In this document: positions 26,201 to 35,262 of the stretch, in pieces
Position numbering within the stretch: position 1 is the stretch's first letter
How the letters are laid out: the number at the start of each line of letters is the position of its first letter
From: Cesiribacter sp964504565
GTDB lineage: Bacteria > Bacteroidota > Bacteroidia > Cytophagales > Cyclobacteriaceae
Length of the DNA: 64,000 nt
Assembly (NCBI GenBank): GCA_964504565.1
Contig: CAZDEY010000008.1
Location: 124,001-188,000, forward strand
Direction: 5' to 3'
The notes under the pieces: generated by a model
What the model saw: the letters and a program-made list of their open reading frames with translations, nothing else
Told to the model about the DNA's origin: nothing
Databases searched by the model: none
Translations under genes and position numbers: made by a program

Positions 26201-27472
26201 ATGAATTTCGGGTTTAGAGCAATTAGTTTATCCCACAAACAGGCCCCTCTGGAAATCAGGGAGTTAGTAGCCTTATCGGAAGAAAATAACCAGCGACTCT
26301 TGCAGCAGATAAGAGAGGTGTTGGGTATTGCCGAAGCTCTAATAGTATCAACCTGCAACCGCACCGAAATATATTATATCAGCGATCAGGATCTTGACCG
26401 TAGTATTCTTACCCTGCTAGCGTTAGAAAAAGGTATTTCCCAGATCGAGAGCCTGATACCCTATTTTCAGTACTACCAAGGCGCCGCCGCTATTACTTAT
26501 TTGTTTCGGGTGGCCATTGGCCTGGAAGCTATGGTAGCCGGCGACTTGCAAATTAGCTATCAGGTAAAGCGATCGTACCAAATGTGCGCCGACCTAAACA
26601 TGGCCGGGCCGTTTTTGCACCGCCTGATGCACACCATATTCTTTGCCAGTAAGCGGGTTGCCCAAGAAACCGAATTTAGAGATGGGGCCGCCTCGGTAAG
26701 CTACGCCGCTGCCGAACTAGCCGAAGAATTAACCGCTAACCTAATTGAGCCTAAAGTTTTAGTATTAGGGTTGGGCGAAATTGGAGCCGATGTTGCCCGC
26801 CATTTAGCTAAACTTCCTAACCTAAACGTTACGCTCTGCAACCGTACCGTAGCCAAAGCCGAAGCCTTAGCCGCTGAATGCGGACATCAATTTATTCCGT
26901 TTGAGCTAGCCGATGAGGCTATGTGCCAGTCGCACGTGGTAATTAGTTCGCTAGCTATGGAGCAGCCTTACGTTACTGGAGAGCGTTTAGCCCAACCCCA
27001 CCGTATTGGGTACCAGTTTTTTATTGATCTTTCAGTACCGCGCAGTGTAGCCGAAAGCGTAGAGCAGGTTAGTGGAGCTTTAGTATATAATATTGATAAT
27101 ATTCGCACCCGGGCCGATAAAGCGGTTCAACGACGTTTAGATTCAATACCTAAAGTTGAACGGATTATTGAAGAAGCTGTCCAAGAGTTTAACGACTGGT
27201 CGAAGAATATGGTGGTTTCGCCTACCATTCAGAAATTGAAAGGGGCATTGGAGCAAATCCGCCAGGAAGAGCTGGCCCGCTATCTAAAAAGCTGCAAAAC
27301 CGATACTGAAACCCAACTGGTAGAAAAAGTAACCCGCAGCATGATGAATAAAATTCTGAAACTACCGGTACTACAGCTTAAAGCAGCCTGCCAGCGCGGC
27401 GATGCTGAGAACCTAATTGGTGTACTTAACGATTTGTTCCAGCTAGAAGGTCAGACTATTGAGCAACAGTAG
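26201..27472 (+). CDS. hemA: Glutamyl-tRNA reductase
   Basis: 423 residues from ATG26201. Catalytic cysteine in the signature VSTCNRTEIYY (Cys52), the substrate-domain sequence GLEAMVAGDLQISYQVKRSY, the NADPH-binding VLVLGLGEIGADVARHL, and the C-terminal dimerisation helix are all present. It reduces glutamyl-tRNA to glutamate-1-semialdehyde, the first committed step of haem synthesis. Starts at GTG26183 and ATG26195 are possible; ATG26201 or 26195 is preferred because family members begin directly at the FxAISLSHK strand and because the possible -7 element ends at 26181. The gene stands alone; hemC is not next to it. Confidence 0.92.
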   Translation: MNFGFRAISLSHKQAPLEIRELVALSEENNQRLLQQIREVLGIAEALIVSTCNRTEIYYISDQDLDRSILTLLALEKGISQIESLIPYFQYYQGAAAITYLFRVAIGLEAMVAGDLQISYQVKRSYQMCADLNMAGPFLHRLMHTIFFASKRVAQETEFRDGAASVSYAAAELAEELTANLIEPKVLVLGLGEIGADVARHLAKLPNLNVTLCNRTVAKAEALAAECGHQFIPFELADEAMCQSHVVISSLAMEQPYVTGERLAQPHRIGYQFFIDLSVPRSVAESVEQVSGALVYNIDNIRTRADKAVQRRLDSIPKVERIIEEAVQEFNDWSKNMVVSPTIQKLKGALEQIRQEELARYLKSCKTDTETQLVEKVTRSMMNKILKLPVLQLKAACQRGDAENLIGVLNDLFQLEGQTIEQQ

Positions 27473-27549
27473 CTCGGGAAATCGGTAGCTCCTGACTTTA
27501 TTTTTTTTCACCTCTCCTCCCCGTTCCCAAACTTTTAAACCAGCGTATA

Positions 27550-29604
27550 ATGGCGATTTATCGCAGATGGATAGTTGTATGGCTAATTATAGTGCTAAGC
27601 GTTCAGGCTCAGGCAGCCGGGCGCCAGCTTCCCTATAAAATATTAAAGGAGGGCGATAAATTTGGGCTGGTAAACGAGCGGGGTAAACAAATTCTTCCGC
27701 CCCGCTACGATAGCCTACAGTATACCCAGCACCAAGAGCAGTTTATTGCCTATCTGGAAAAGGGTAAAGAAAACGCCCGCGTAGGCTTAATTAACAGCAA
27801 AGGAAAAGAATTAATAACTATAACTTACCGTAGCGTACGGCCGGTAGCCTTAACGTTGTATGCTGTAGCCGATTATACTAAAAAGGAGGCACTTTTCAAC
27901 GCTGATGGCGAAGCACTTTCCCCTTTCAAATTTGATGAAATAACCTCGTTTAAGGGTGCATTAGCCAGATTCTATACCGAAGGGAAAGCCGGTTTGCTAG
28001 ATTCCAACGGAAAAGTAAAACTACCCGCCCAGTACAAAGATATCCTGATTCGCTCGGATAGTATTGTGGATGTAGTTGAGTTACGGGAATGGAAAGTGCT
28101 GGATGCGGAAAACAAGCTTCTGGTTTCCCTAAATTACGATAGTATTAAACCGTTGGGTGAGGACCGCTGGGCCGCTATCACCCGCTTTTACGACGCCGCC
28201 AACCGCCCAACCGATATGACTGCCCTGACGGATGCCGGGGGAAAAATTCTAAAGCCATACAGCCCAATAGAAATTAGGCCCTTTAAACAAGGGGTTGCAA
28301 TAATTAAAGAGAAAAACCGGTATGGTTTACTAAATAGGAACGGTCAATCCGTGCTGCCGGCCGAGTGGGATTCACTTTCCATAACCCAAAGTATTGCGGT
28401 GGCCGGTATGCGCCTGGGCAAAAACTGGCGGTACCACATTTTCTCTTTAGAAGGTAAAAAACTTAGCCGAAAAACATTTGAGCACATTGTAAGCGTACCT
28501 TCCGGGCCGCTACCGGCTAAATTAAACGGCCAATGGGGCTACGTTGATAGCTTAGGTAACGAAACCCTGGTGTGCCGCTACGATTCAACCCATGCCTTTA
28601 TGGGTAATTACGCTAAGGTTCAGCTAGATGGTAAAGAAGGGCTTATTAATAAAGATGGTCTATGGCAAATTCGTCCTTATGCCGAGAACATATTACAAAT
28701 TACTGCTGATCGCTTCTTGCTAAGAAAAGAGCTGGGGTATCATTTAACTGACGACACCGGCCTGATTCTGTATGACACCCCCAATACGCTGGTGTGGCTA
28801 GATGGGAATATTGGCGAGGTAGATGCCGGCCAGCAGTGGACGCTATTGTCCGTAGATGGGCAGAAGCTTACTAAAACCGGTAATTATCAGTGGATTGGCC
28901 AGCAGTTAAAAAACGGTGCCCATTTAGCCAAAAGGTTAGGGCAAATCGGCATTTTAAGCCATAATGGCCAACAATTTATTGCTGCCGGCCCAGATACATT
29001 TGGTAAGATCTACCAATTGAGCGAGGAATTTTTTAGTATAAGCAAGAATAATCAGCAGGGATTTGTAGATATGAACGGCAAACTCCGCATTGCCAATCGC
29101 TACGATTCAGTTACCTACTTCTCGGATGGTATGGCAGCCGTACAGATAAGAGGCCGCTGGGGCTACGTTGATAAAATTGAACGCTTGCGTATTCAACCCA
29201 TTTTGGAAGAAGCCCGGCCTTTTCACAACGGATTAGCCATTGCTAAATATAACGGAAGCTTCGGTTTAACCGATGCCTACGGCAAATGGGTATTGCCTGC
29301 CGAGTACGACAACATTGAACGACTAAATAACGGAACCTACGTTCTTTATTCCGGTAGTTTACGAGGATTGGCAAGCCAGGAAGGTCACCGGGTAGTAAGC
29401 CCTAAATTTGATGAGGTAACTGATTTGGGCAATAACTACCTAATGGTAAGCCGCGATGGCAAAAAGGGCTTAATAAAAACGAATGGCGTAAGTACTATAC
29501 CTATGGTCTACGATATATTGGTTTACGACAGCACCAATCAGCAATTTTTAGCCAGTCAGAAAGCTGGGCAGATTAAGCGTACCAAAATTTCCCTGACGCC
29601 TTGA
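27550..29604 (+). CDS. WG-repeat exported protein
   Basis: 684 residues with a signal peptide ending AQAAG (about residue 24). The rest is built from many WG-type repeats of about 25-50 residues, each of the form G..GL.N..G...LP..YD.I, for example KFGLVNERGKQILPPRYDSL and GRWGYVDKIERLRIQPIL. WG repeats form beta-rich, propeller- or solenoid-like structures and are abundant in Bacteroidota; the function is generally unknown. The stop codon overlaps the TTG start of the following hydrolase gene by 4 nt, so the two are translationally coupled. Confidence 0.85.
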   Translation: MAIYRRWIVVWLIIVLSVQAQAAGRQLPYKILKEGDKFGLVNERGKQILPPRYDSLQYTQHQEQFIAYLEKGKENARVGLINSKGKELITITYRSVRPVALTLYAVADYTKKEALFNADGEALSPFKFDEITSFKGALARFYTEGKAGLLDSNGKVKLPAQYKDILIRSDSIVDVVELREWKVLDAENKLLVSLNYDSIKPLGEDRWAAITRFYDAANRPTDMTALTDAGGKILKPYSPIEIRPFKQGVAIIKEKNRYGLLNRNGQSVLPAEWDSLSITQSIAVAGMRLGKNWRYHIFSLEGKKLSRKTFEHIVSVPSGPLPAKLNGQWGYVDSLGNETLVCRYDSTHAFMGNYAKVQLDGKEGLINKDGLWQIRPYAENILQITADRFLLRKELGYHLTDDTGLILYDTPNTLVWLDGNIGEVDAGQQWTLLSVDGQKLTKTGNYQWIGQQLKNGAHLAKRLGQIGILSHNGQQFIAAGPDTFGKIYQLSEEFFSISKNNQQGFVDMNGKLRIANRYDSVTYFSDGMAAVQIRGRWGYVDKIERLRIQPILEEARPFHNGLAIAKYNGSFGLTDAYGKWVLPAEYDNIERLNNGTYVLYSGSLRGLASQEGHRVVSPKFDEVTDLGNNYLMVSRDGKKGLIKTNGVSTIPMVYDILVYDSTNQQFLASQKAGQIKRTKISLTP

Positions 29605-30272
29605 AAATTGTTTGCTTTAGCGGTTTGGGTGCTGACGAACGGATGTTTTCTCGTTTAACCTTAGACTACCCGCTAATTCATATACCCTGGAGAAGCCCTA
29701 AACCTAAAGAGTCTATAGCCGCTTATGCCCATCGGTTAACTAGTTACCTACCTACAGATGGGGATTGGGGAATGCTAGGTCTATCGTTTGGCGGGGTGGT
29801 AGCCCAGGAGTTGGCCGGAAAGTTAAACCCCAAATTCCTAGTACTTATTTCTACTTTGGAACATGCCGAGGAATTACCCTGGTACTACCGTACGTTTAAG
29901 GCATTACCCGAAGCTACCCCAATGGCCCAACTTGCCCCTATTGCCCCTAAGTTTTTGTTCAATAAGGTATTTGGGGCTTCGGATGTAGCTACGCAGGAAT
30001 TACTCCATAATACAATTACCTCGGCCGACCCTGCCTTTATTAGGTGGGCAGTTTACCATATCCTACGCTACAGAAAAGATGAAACCAACTATAGCGGCCC
30101 AACGCTGAGGATCCACGGCAGCCAAGACCATTTGATTAGTTGCCCGGCCGGTTTACCCAGCTCAAACTGCATTAAGGGTGGGCATTTAATGATATACGAG
30201 CAGGCTGAGGAAGTTAGTGAAGTTGTAAACCGGTTTATAAAAGAAAACCTCCGATTTCTCAGAGGCTCTTAA
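29601..30272 (+). CDS. Alpha/beta hydrolase fold protein
   Basis: 223 residues. N-terminal strand KIVCFSGLGADERMF, nucleophile elbow GMLGLSFGGVVAQELA (Ser about residue 61 in GLSFGG), a late aspartate in IHGSQDHLIS and a C-terminal histidine in IKGGHLMIYEQ make a complete Ser-Asp-His triad. There is no signal peptide, so it is cytoplasmic. The substrate cannot be inferred. The start is TTG29601, overlapping the preceding gene's TGA. Convergent with floA, whose stop is one base away. Confidence 0.8.
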   Translation: MKIVCFSGLGADERMFSRLTLDYPLIHIPWRSPKPKESIAAYAHRLTSYLPTDGDWGMLGLSFGGVVAQELAGKLNPKFLVLISTLEHAEELPWYYRTFKALPEATPMAQLAPIAPKFLFNKVFGASDVATQELLHNTITSADPAFIRWAVYHILRYRKDETNYSGPTLRIHGSQDHLISCPAGLPSSNCIKGGHLMIYEQAEEVSEVVNRFIKENLRFLRGS

Positions 30273-30273
30273 G

Positions 30274-31287
30274 TTATTCATCGTTATCGTTCCGCTGACT
30301 GCCGGAGCTACCGGCTCTACCACTCTCACCTTCGTTAGATATACTGTTTCGCATATCGGTATCGGCCTGAATGTTCTGCATACGGTAATAATCCATTACG
30401 CCAAGGCGGCCGCTACGGAAAGCTTCGGCAAGGGCTAGCGGAACTTCAGCTTCGGCTTCAATTACTTTAGCCCGGGCCTCCTGCGATTTAGCCTTCATTT
30501 CCTGCTCGTTGGCAACGGCCATTGCCCTGCGTTCTTCGGCTTTAGCTTCAGCTACTTTAAGGTCGGCATTAGCCTGGTCAATCTGAAGTTTAGCACCAAT
30601 GTTAGCGCCTACGTCCACGTCGGCTATATCAATAGATAGAATTTCAAATGCGGTACCGGCATCTAGTCCGCGCTGCAGCACCAGTTTCGATATATTATCG
30701 GGGTTTTCCAGCACCTGCTTGTGGCTTTGGGCACTACCAATGGAGGTTACAATACCCTCGCCAACCCGGGCCAGAATAGTATCTTCGCCGGCACCACCTA
30801 CCAATTGCGATATATTAGCCCGAACCGTAACCCGGGCTTTGGCTACCAACTGAATACCATCGGCCGCTACGGCCGCTACCGACGGAGTATTTATAACTTT
30901 GGGGTTTACCGAAATTTGCACCGCCTCAAACACATCGCGACCGGCCAGGTCAATAGCTGTAGCCTGTTTAAACGATAGGCGGATATTAGCCTTATCGGCC
31001 GAAATCAGTGCCTTAATTACACTAGGTACATTGCCGCCGGCTAGGTAGTGGGTTTCCAGTTCTTGGCTGGTAATTTCCTTTAAACCAGCTTTATGAGCGG
31101 TAATTAGCGAATCTACAATAACGCGGGGCGGCACGCGACGCACCCGCATAAACATAAGTTCAAATAGGTTAATTTTTACGCCGGAGAAAGCGGCGGTAAT
31201 CCACAGCCCAATGGGCACAAAATAAAAGAAGATAAGTATGCCTACTACTATAGCTCCAATGAGAGCTACTAATGCTAATCCTTGCAT
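30274..31287 (-). CDS. floA: Flotillin-like protein FloA
   Basis: 337 residues, the typical FloA length. A membrane-inserted N-terminal helix (about 5-30, ALVALIGAIVVGILIFFYF) is followed by an SPFH/band-7-like core and an Ala/Glu-rich helical region (about 230-290, DLKVAEAKAEERRAM) and then PLALAEAFRSGRLGVMDYY, diagnostic of the FloA/YqfA family. FloA organises membrane microdomains in Bacillus. It is directly downstream of an NfeD gene (1-nt gap), the conserved pair known from the yqeZ-yqfA locus, so the two probably act together at the membrane. Confidence 0.92.
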   Translation of the reverse strand: MQGLALVALIGAIVVGILIFFYFVPIGLWITAAFSGVKINLFELMFMRVRRVPPRVIVDSLITAHKAGLKEITSQELETHYLAGGNVPSVIKALISADKANIRLSFKQATAIDLAGRDVFEAVQISVNPKVINTPSVAAVAADGIQLVAKARVTVRANISQLVGGAGEDTILARVGEGIVTSIGSAQSHKQVLENPDNISKLVLQRGLDAGTAFEILSIDIADVDVGANIGAKLQIDQANADLKVAEAKAEERRAMAVANEQEMKAKSQEARAKVIEAEAEVPLALAEAFRSGRLGVMDYYRMQNIQADTDMRNSISNEGESGRAGSSGSQRNDNDE

Positions 31288-31288
31288 A

Positions 31289-31798
31289 TTATGATTGATA
31301 AGTTGATAAGGGTTCTACAAATATAGTTCTGTCTACCACTCGGCTAACCCGAAGTTGCGTGCCGTTTGGCAGGTGGTAGCCTTCGGTACGAACTTCCAGG
31401 AGCAAATTACCAAATTCGGCTTTACCAAACGGGCGTAGTTCAGAAACTGCTTTGCCAATTTCACCAATTGCCACTAATTGATCTTCCTCGTTAACCTTAC
31501 TATTAATTGAGCTTTTGAGGGAAAACCTGTCCCAGGTACCGGAGCGCAGGCTGTATATTATAGCCCCTACGGTAACTAATGATGCGCCTGTCAGCATTAA
31601 AATACCGAAGGTAAAGCCCGCCTCGGCAAAGCTCAGGAATATGCCTAACGCAGCAATTCCCAAACCTAATATTCCCACTAAGGTAGTACCCGGCACAAAA
31701 ATTACCTCGGCTACAATTAAGCCTACCCCAATAAGAATCAGTAAAATTATGGCAATTAGCGTCAACGGTTGGTGTATTGGTTTGGTGAATATAGGCAA
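31289..31798 (-). CDS. NfeD family membrane protein
   Basis: 169 residues, with an N-terminal hydrophobic region of three to four helices (about 10-90: LTLIAIILLILIGVGLIVAE, then VGILGLGIAALGIFLSFAEAG), and a C-terminal OB-fold domain (about 110-165) with GEIGKAVSELRPFGKAEF and a terminal VDRTIFVEPL. This is the short NfeD form without the ClpP-like protease domain. It immediately precedes floA. In Bacillus the NfeD partner is found in the same membrane foci as flotillin; a role in membrane organisation is inferred from that. Confidence 0.85.
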   Translation of the reverse strand: MPIFTKPIHQPLTLIAIILLILIGVGLIVAEVIFVPGTTLVGILGLGIAALGIFLSFAEAGFTFGILMLTGASLVTVGAIIYSLRSGTWDRFSLKSSINSKVNEEDQLVAIGEIGKAVSELRPFGKAEFGNLLLEVRTEGYHLPNGTQLRVSRVVDRTIFVEPLSTYQS

Positions 31799-31812
31799 TG
31801 TAAGGAAGTAAA

Positions 31813-31853
31813 AAAACCATTACAGTCTCCTTATAGCGGAAAGCAATGGTTTT
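31813..31853 (-). terminator. Probable terminator after proS
   Basis: 9-bp stem AAAACCATT (31813-31821) / AATGGTTTT (31845-31853) with a 23-nt loop. Read on the minus strand it ends in a run of seven T. The large loop makes it less certain. Confidence 0.55.
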
Positions 31854-31878
31854 CTCAATAACTGTTAAATACGAAAGC

Positions 31879-33372
31879 TTAGTAAGCCCGGGCAAAAACT
31901 ACCCGCTGTGCCGAAGGCTGGCCGGTGAGTATGCACTTTCCGTCTCCTTCTTCAGCCTCGTTAAACTGGCCGGGCAAAGGTATGCAACGGATAGTAGCCT
32001 TAGTCTGTTCTTTGATCTTATTTTCGGTTTCTGCGGTGCCGTCCCAGTGAGCCAAAATAAAGCCTCCCTTATCATCTAAGGTCTTAATAAAATCTTCCCA
32101 GCTATCTACTACGTGCGTGTTAGCCTTACGGAATGCTAGAGCCTTTTCATAAATATTATCCTGAATTTCATTCAGTAAGGCTTCTAACTTATCAGCTAGT
32201 GTATCGTCAGCCGATAAGGTTTGCTTTTCTCCGGTATCGCGGCGGGCAACTTCTACCGTGCCATTAGCTAAGTCGCGCTGGCCCAAAGCCAGGCGAACCG
32301 GCACACCTTTAAGCTCCCACTCGGCAAATTTAAAGCCGGGGCGCTCGGTGTCCCTATCATCAAAACGAACCGATATACCTTTTTTAAGCAAGGTGGCAAC
32401 AATCGGCTCAATTTTAGCACGAATTTCTTCTAGCTGATCTTCGCCTTTGTAAATCGGCACAATTACTATCTGCAGCGTAGCCAGTTTAGGCGGAAGCACC
32501 AGGCCCTGATCATCGGAATGGGCCATAATTAGGGCGCCCATTAAGCGGGTACTTACTCCCCAAGAGGTTCCCCAAACTAAATCCAGGCCACCTTCTTTAG
32601 TAGCAAATTTTACATCGAATGCTTTAGCAAAGTTTTGCCCCAGAAAGTGGCTGGTACCGGCTTGCAAGGCTTTACCATCTTGCATAAGTGCTTCAATACA
32701 ATAGGTGTCTAAAGCCCCGGCAAAACGCTCACTTTCGGTTTTAACGCCTCTAATTACCGGCAAAGCCATATAGTCTTCGGCAAAGCGGGCGTATATATCC
32801 AGCATTTGTCGGGTTTCGGCTACCGCTTCCTGCTTTGTGGCGTGGGCTGTATGGCCCTCTTGCCAAAGAAATTCTGCCGTACGCAAAAACAGACGGGTGC
32901 GCATTTCCCACCGAACTACGTTTGCCCACTGGTTTATAAGTAAGGGTAAATCGCGGTAGCTCTGAATCCAGTTCTTGTAGGTGCTCCAGATTACGGTTTC
33001 CGAAGTTGGGCGTACAATAAGTTCTTCTTCCAGCTTGGCATCCGGGTCAACTATTACCCCGCTACCGTCTTCGGCATTTTTTAGGCGGTAGTGAGTTACT
33101 ACGGCGCACTCTTTGGCAAAGCCTTCTACGTGGTTGGCCTCGCGGCTTAGGTAGCTTTTAGGTATAAAAAGTGGAAAGTAGGCATTTACGTGGCCGGTTT
33201 GCTTAAACATCCTATCCAATTGGTCGCGCATAACTTCCCACACACCAAAGCCGTAGGGTTTAATCACCATGCAACCCCGCACGCCGGAGTTTTCGGCTAA
33301 ATCGGCACGCTTTACAATATCATTATACCACTGTGAATAATCTTCGCTTCGTTTAGTAATTCCCTTGCCCAT
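31879..33372 (-). CDS. proS: Prolyl-tRNA synthetase (archaeal/eukaryotic type)
   Basis: 497 residues. The short class II architecture without the bacterial editing insertion identifies the archaeal/eukaryotic-type ProS used by Bacteroidota. N-terminal SEDYSQWYNDIVKRADLA, motif 1 region PYGFGVWEVMRDQLDRMF, RPTSETVIW, motif 2 NQWANVVRWEMRTRLFLR, WQEGHTAHAT and motif 3 GTSWGVSTRLMGALIMAH are present, and the anticodon-binding domain follows (VIVPIYKG, FDDRDTERPGFKFAEWE). It charges tRNA-Pro in the cytoplasm. A -7 element lies about 50 nt upstream (33424-33431). Confidence 0.95.
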   Translation of the reverse strand: MGKGITKRSEDYSQWYNDIVKRADLAENSGVRGCMVIKPYGFGVWEVMRDQLDRMFKQTGHVNAYFPLFIPKSYLSREANHVEGFAKECAVVTHYRLKNAEDGSGVIVDPDAKLEEELIVRPTSETVIWSTYKNWIQSYRDLPLLINQWANVVRWEMRTRLFLRTAEFLWQEGHTAHATKQEAVAETRQMLDIYARFAEDYMALPVIRGVKTESERFAGALDTYCIEALMQDGKALQAGTSHFLGQNFAKAFDVKFATKEGGLDLVWGTSWGVSTRLMGALIMAHSDDQGLVLPPKLATLQIVIVPIYKGEDQLEEIRAKIEPIVATLLKKGISVRFDDRDTERPGFKFAEWELKGVPVRLALGQRDLANGTVEVARRDTGEKQTLSADDTLADKLEALLNEIQDNIYEKALAFRKANTHVVDSWEDFIKTLDDKGGFILAHWDGTAETENKIKEQTKATIRCIPLPGQFNEAEEGDGKCILTGQPSAQRVVFARAY

Positions 33373-33423
33373 TGAACTAATTTTGGTACGATTGTTGTTT
33401 CTTGCTACTTATCCTTTGGGCAA

Positions 33424-33431
33424 CAAATATA
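33424..33431 (-). promoter_or_regulatory. Putative -7 element of proS
   Basis: The minus strand reads TATATTTG, an exact TAnnTTTG match, 51 nt upstream of the proS ATG. No TTTG was found at the expected -33 distance. Confidence 0.4.
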
Positions 33432-33472
33432 ACCCAAAGGGCGTGTAAATATCTATTTTATATGAAACACGT

Positions 33473-33487
33473 TTAGTAAATTACTAA
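33473..33487. promoter_or_regulatory. Perfect small palindrome upstream of the Arg/Ser-rich lipoprotein gene
   Basis: TTAGTAA, one base, TTACTAA: a 7-bp perfect inverted repeat 20 nt before the lipoprotein start and inside the divergent promoter region with proS. Size and symmetry suit a dimeric regulator's operator, but AT-rich palindromes of this length also occur by chance. Confidence 0.3.
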
Positions 33488-33507
33488 GTGAATTAAAATA
33501 TCCGGTT

Positions 33508-35236
33508 ATGAAAGCACACATATTACTTCTCGCACTAGCTATAGGCAGCATCTCGGTGGGCTGTTCTAGTAACCAATACGCTTCTAACTCACCGGAATAC
33601 GATGATATGTACTATAGCGCGGCCGATCGCGAAGCCGCCGCCCGGCGGGCCGAAGAACGCCGATTGGCCAGAGAACAAGCCCGTCTGGAAGAAGAAAAGC
33701 GGGCTCTTGCCGCCCGGGAACAAAGCCTTTACGAGCGCGAACAAGCCCAACAAGCCCGCGAACTAAACCCCGATGCCTCTACTCCATATAGCAATTACGA
33801 TGAACCGGAGGACTCCTATTATCAGGAAGATTACCTGGAACCTACCGAGCAACCTACAGTAGTTAATAATTATTACTACGAAGGAAGCCGCTTTAGAGGA
33901 AATAACTGGAACCGCTGGAACACTTGGAATGATCCGTTTTTGGGGGATCCTTTTTTTATGAACGCCGGTTTTTATGATCCGTTCTGGGGTCCACGGTGGG
34001 GCGGCCCCCGATGGGGCGGTGGTTTTGGCTTCTCAGTAAGCTTTGGTAACCGCTGGTGCGATCCGTTCTGGGATGCCTGGTGCGGCACTCCGTTTATGAA
34101 TACCTGGCACGATCCGTTTTGGGGCGCTCCGGGTTGGGGCTACCGCTACAGCAATGCGTATACTCGCGGCTACTGGAACGGATTTAATAATGGCTGGTAC
34201 GGCCGCCGCGGCTACTGGGGCGGGTACTTTCCGGCCAATACCGTTGTGGTTTACAACAATTCCGATAGAAGAAATAACCGCCGTATAACTTACGGACCGC
34301 GCAGCAGCCGGGGCATAGCCAGCTCCGGAATGGTAGTAGGCAACCGAGGCTCCCGTACGCTTACCAGTACCGGCCGTGTAGTTGACNNNNNNNNNNNNNN
34401 NNNNNNNNNNNNNNNNNNNNNNNGCCCAGGTTAGGACCGCCCGTACTACGCCGGTAAATGCTCCCAGCCGCGATACTGACCGAAGCCGAACCAGATCGGC
34501 TAACGATGGACGCTATCAGGATGGCGTTAGAACCCAGGAGGCGTACCCATCCCGTACTCGGACTCGGACTCGCAGCTCTGAGCCGAGCCGCGGTACCTAT
34601 AGCAGCCCGGAAAGAACCCGTACTTCAACTCCAACTCGTACGCGCAGCTCTGAAACCAGGACTAGCCAACCCCGCAGTTCAAGCCCAAGCCGTACTCGCA
34701 CGTCTACGCCTAGCCGTACCCGTAGCTCGGGTGGCAGCCGCAGCCGTTCTAACGACTCTGGAAGCTCACGCAGCCGGAGCCGCGGCGGCCGGGGCGGACA
34801 AGCTAGTTTAAACAGCAACGATTTTAATAACTATACTTACGGCACTAGTGATCGTTCGCCAGCCTCGGAGGCCGAAGTTAGCAGAAGCACGGCTCGAGAA
34901 ACCCGCACCGTACCCAACCGTAGCCAGGAAAGTGCTAATACTTCTGACAGGGTAAGCAGAACTCGAACTAAGGAAAGCATGGCTAATTACAACAGCTCTT
35001 CCAGAACCAGAAGTTATAGTGATGATAATCGGGCTAGCCGTAGTGCAAGCCCCAGCCGCCGGGTTTCCAGCCCTTCGACAGGTAGCAGCAGCCGAAGTTC
35101 ATATAGCACCCCATCAGGTAATACCCGCAGTTCTGGTAGTTCAGTACGTTCGTCCTCCGGCTCGGTTAGTCGTAGTTCCGGTGGTTCTTCGCGCAGTAGC
35201 TCAGTACGTTCAGGCAGCCGAAGCCGCGGAAATTAA
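33508..35236 (+). CDS. Lipoprotein with Trp/Gly-rich middle and Arg/Ser-repeat C-terminal region (gap inside)
   Basis: 293 residues before the gap and 270 after it. Lipoprotein signal ending ISVGC (Cys19); a Glu/Arg/Ala-rich coiled coil (about 35-85, REAAARRAEERRLAREQAR); a Trp/Gly/Phe/Asp-rich section (about 130-240) with repeated DPFWG and GWxGG units; and after the gap a basic section made of RTRS, RSRS, SRTRTS and SSxR repeats, ending GSRSRGN. It resembles proteins automatically called vitellogenin-like or RS-rich in Cytophagales. No enzyme domain is seen. The mature protein should be outer-membrane or periplasm anchored, with a strongly cationic disordered tail; role unknown. Followed after 26 nt by a FadL-type porin gene. 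Confidence 0.75.
34387..34423. other. Assembly gap, 37 N, inside the Arg/Ser-rich lipoprotein gene
   Basis: Both edges fall on complete codons (34386 and 34424), so the true gap must be a multiple of three for an intact gene; 37 is not. The gap lies at the entry to the low-complexity repeat region, a likely cause of the assembly break. Confidence 0.9.
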
Positions 35237-35262
35237 TAAGTCTTCACCCAAATACTTGTACT

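Noticed and set aside
34458..34811. Alternative plus-strand ORF in the RS region
   Set aside because: An Ala/Arg/Val-rich out-of-frame shadow of the RTRS repeat sequence with no independent start context.
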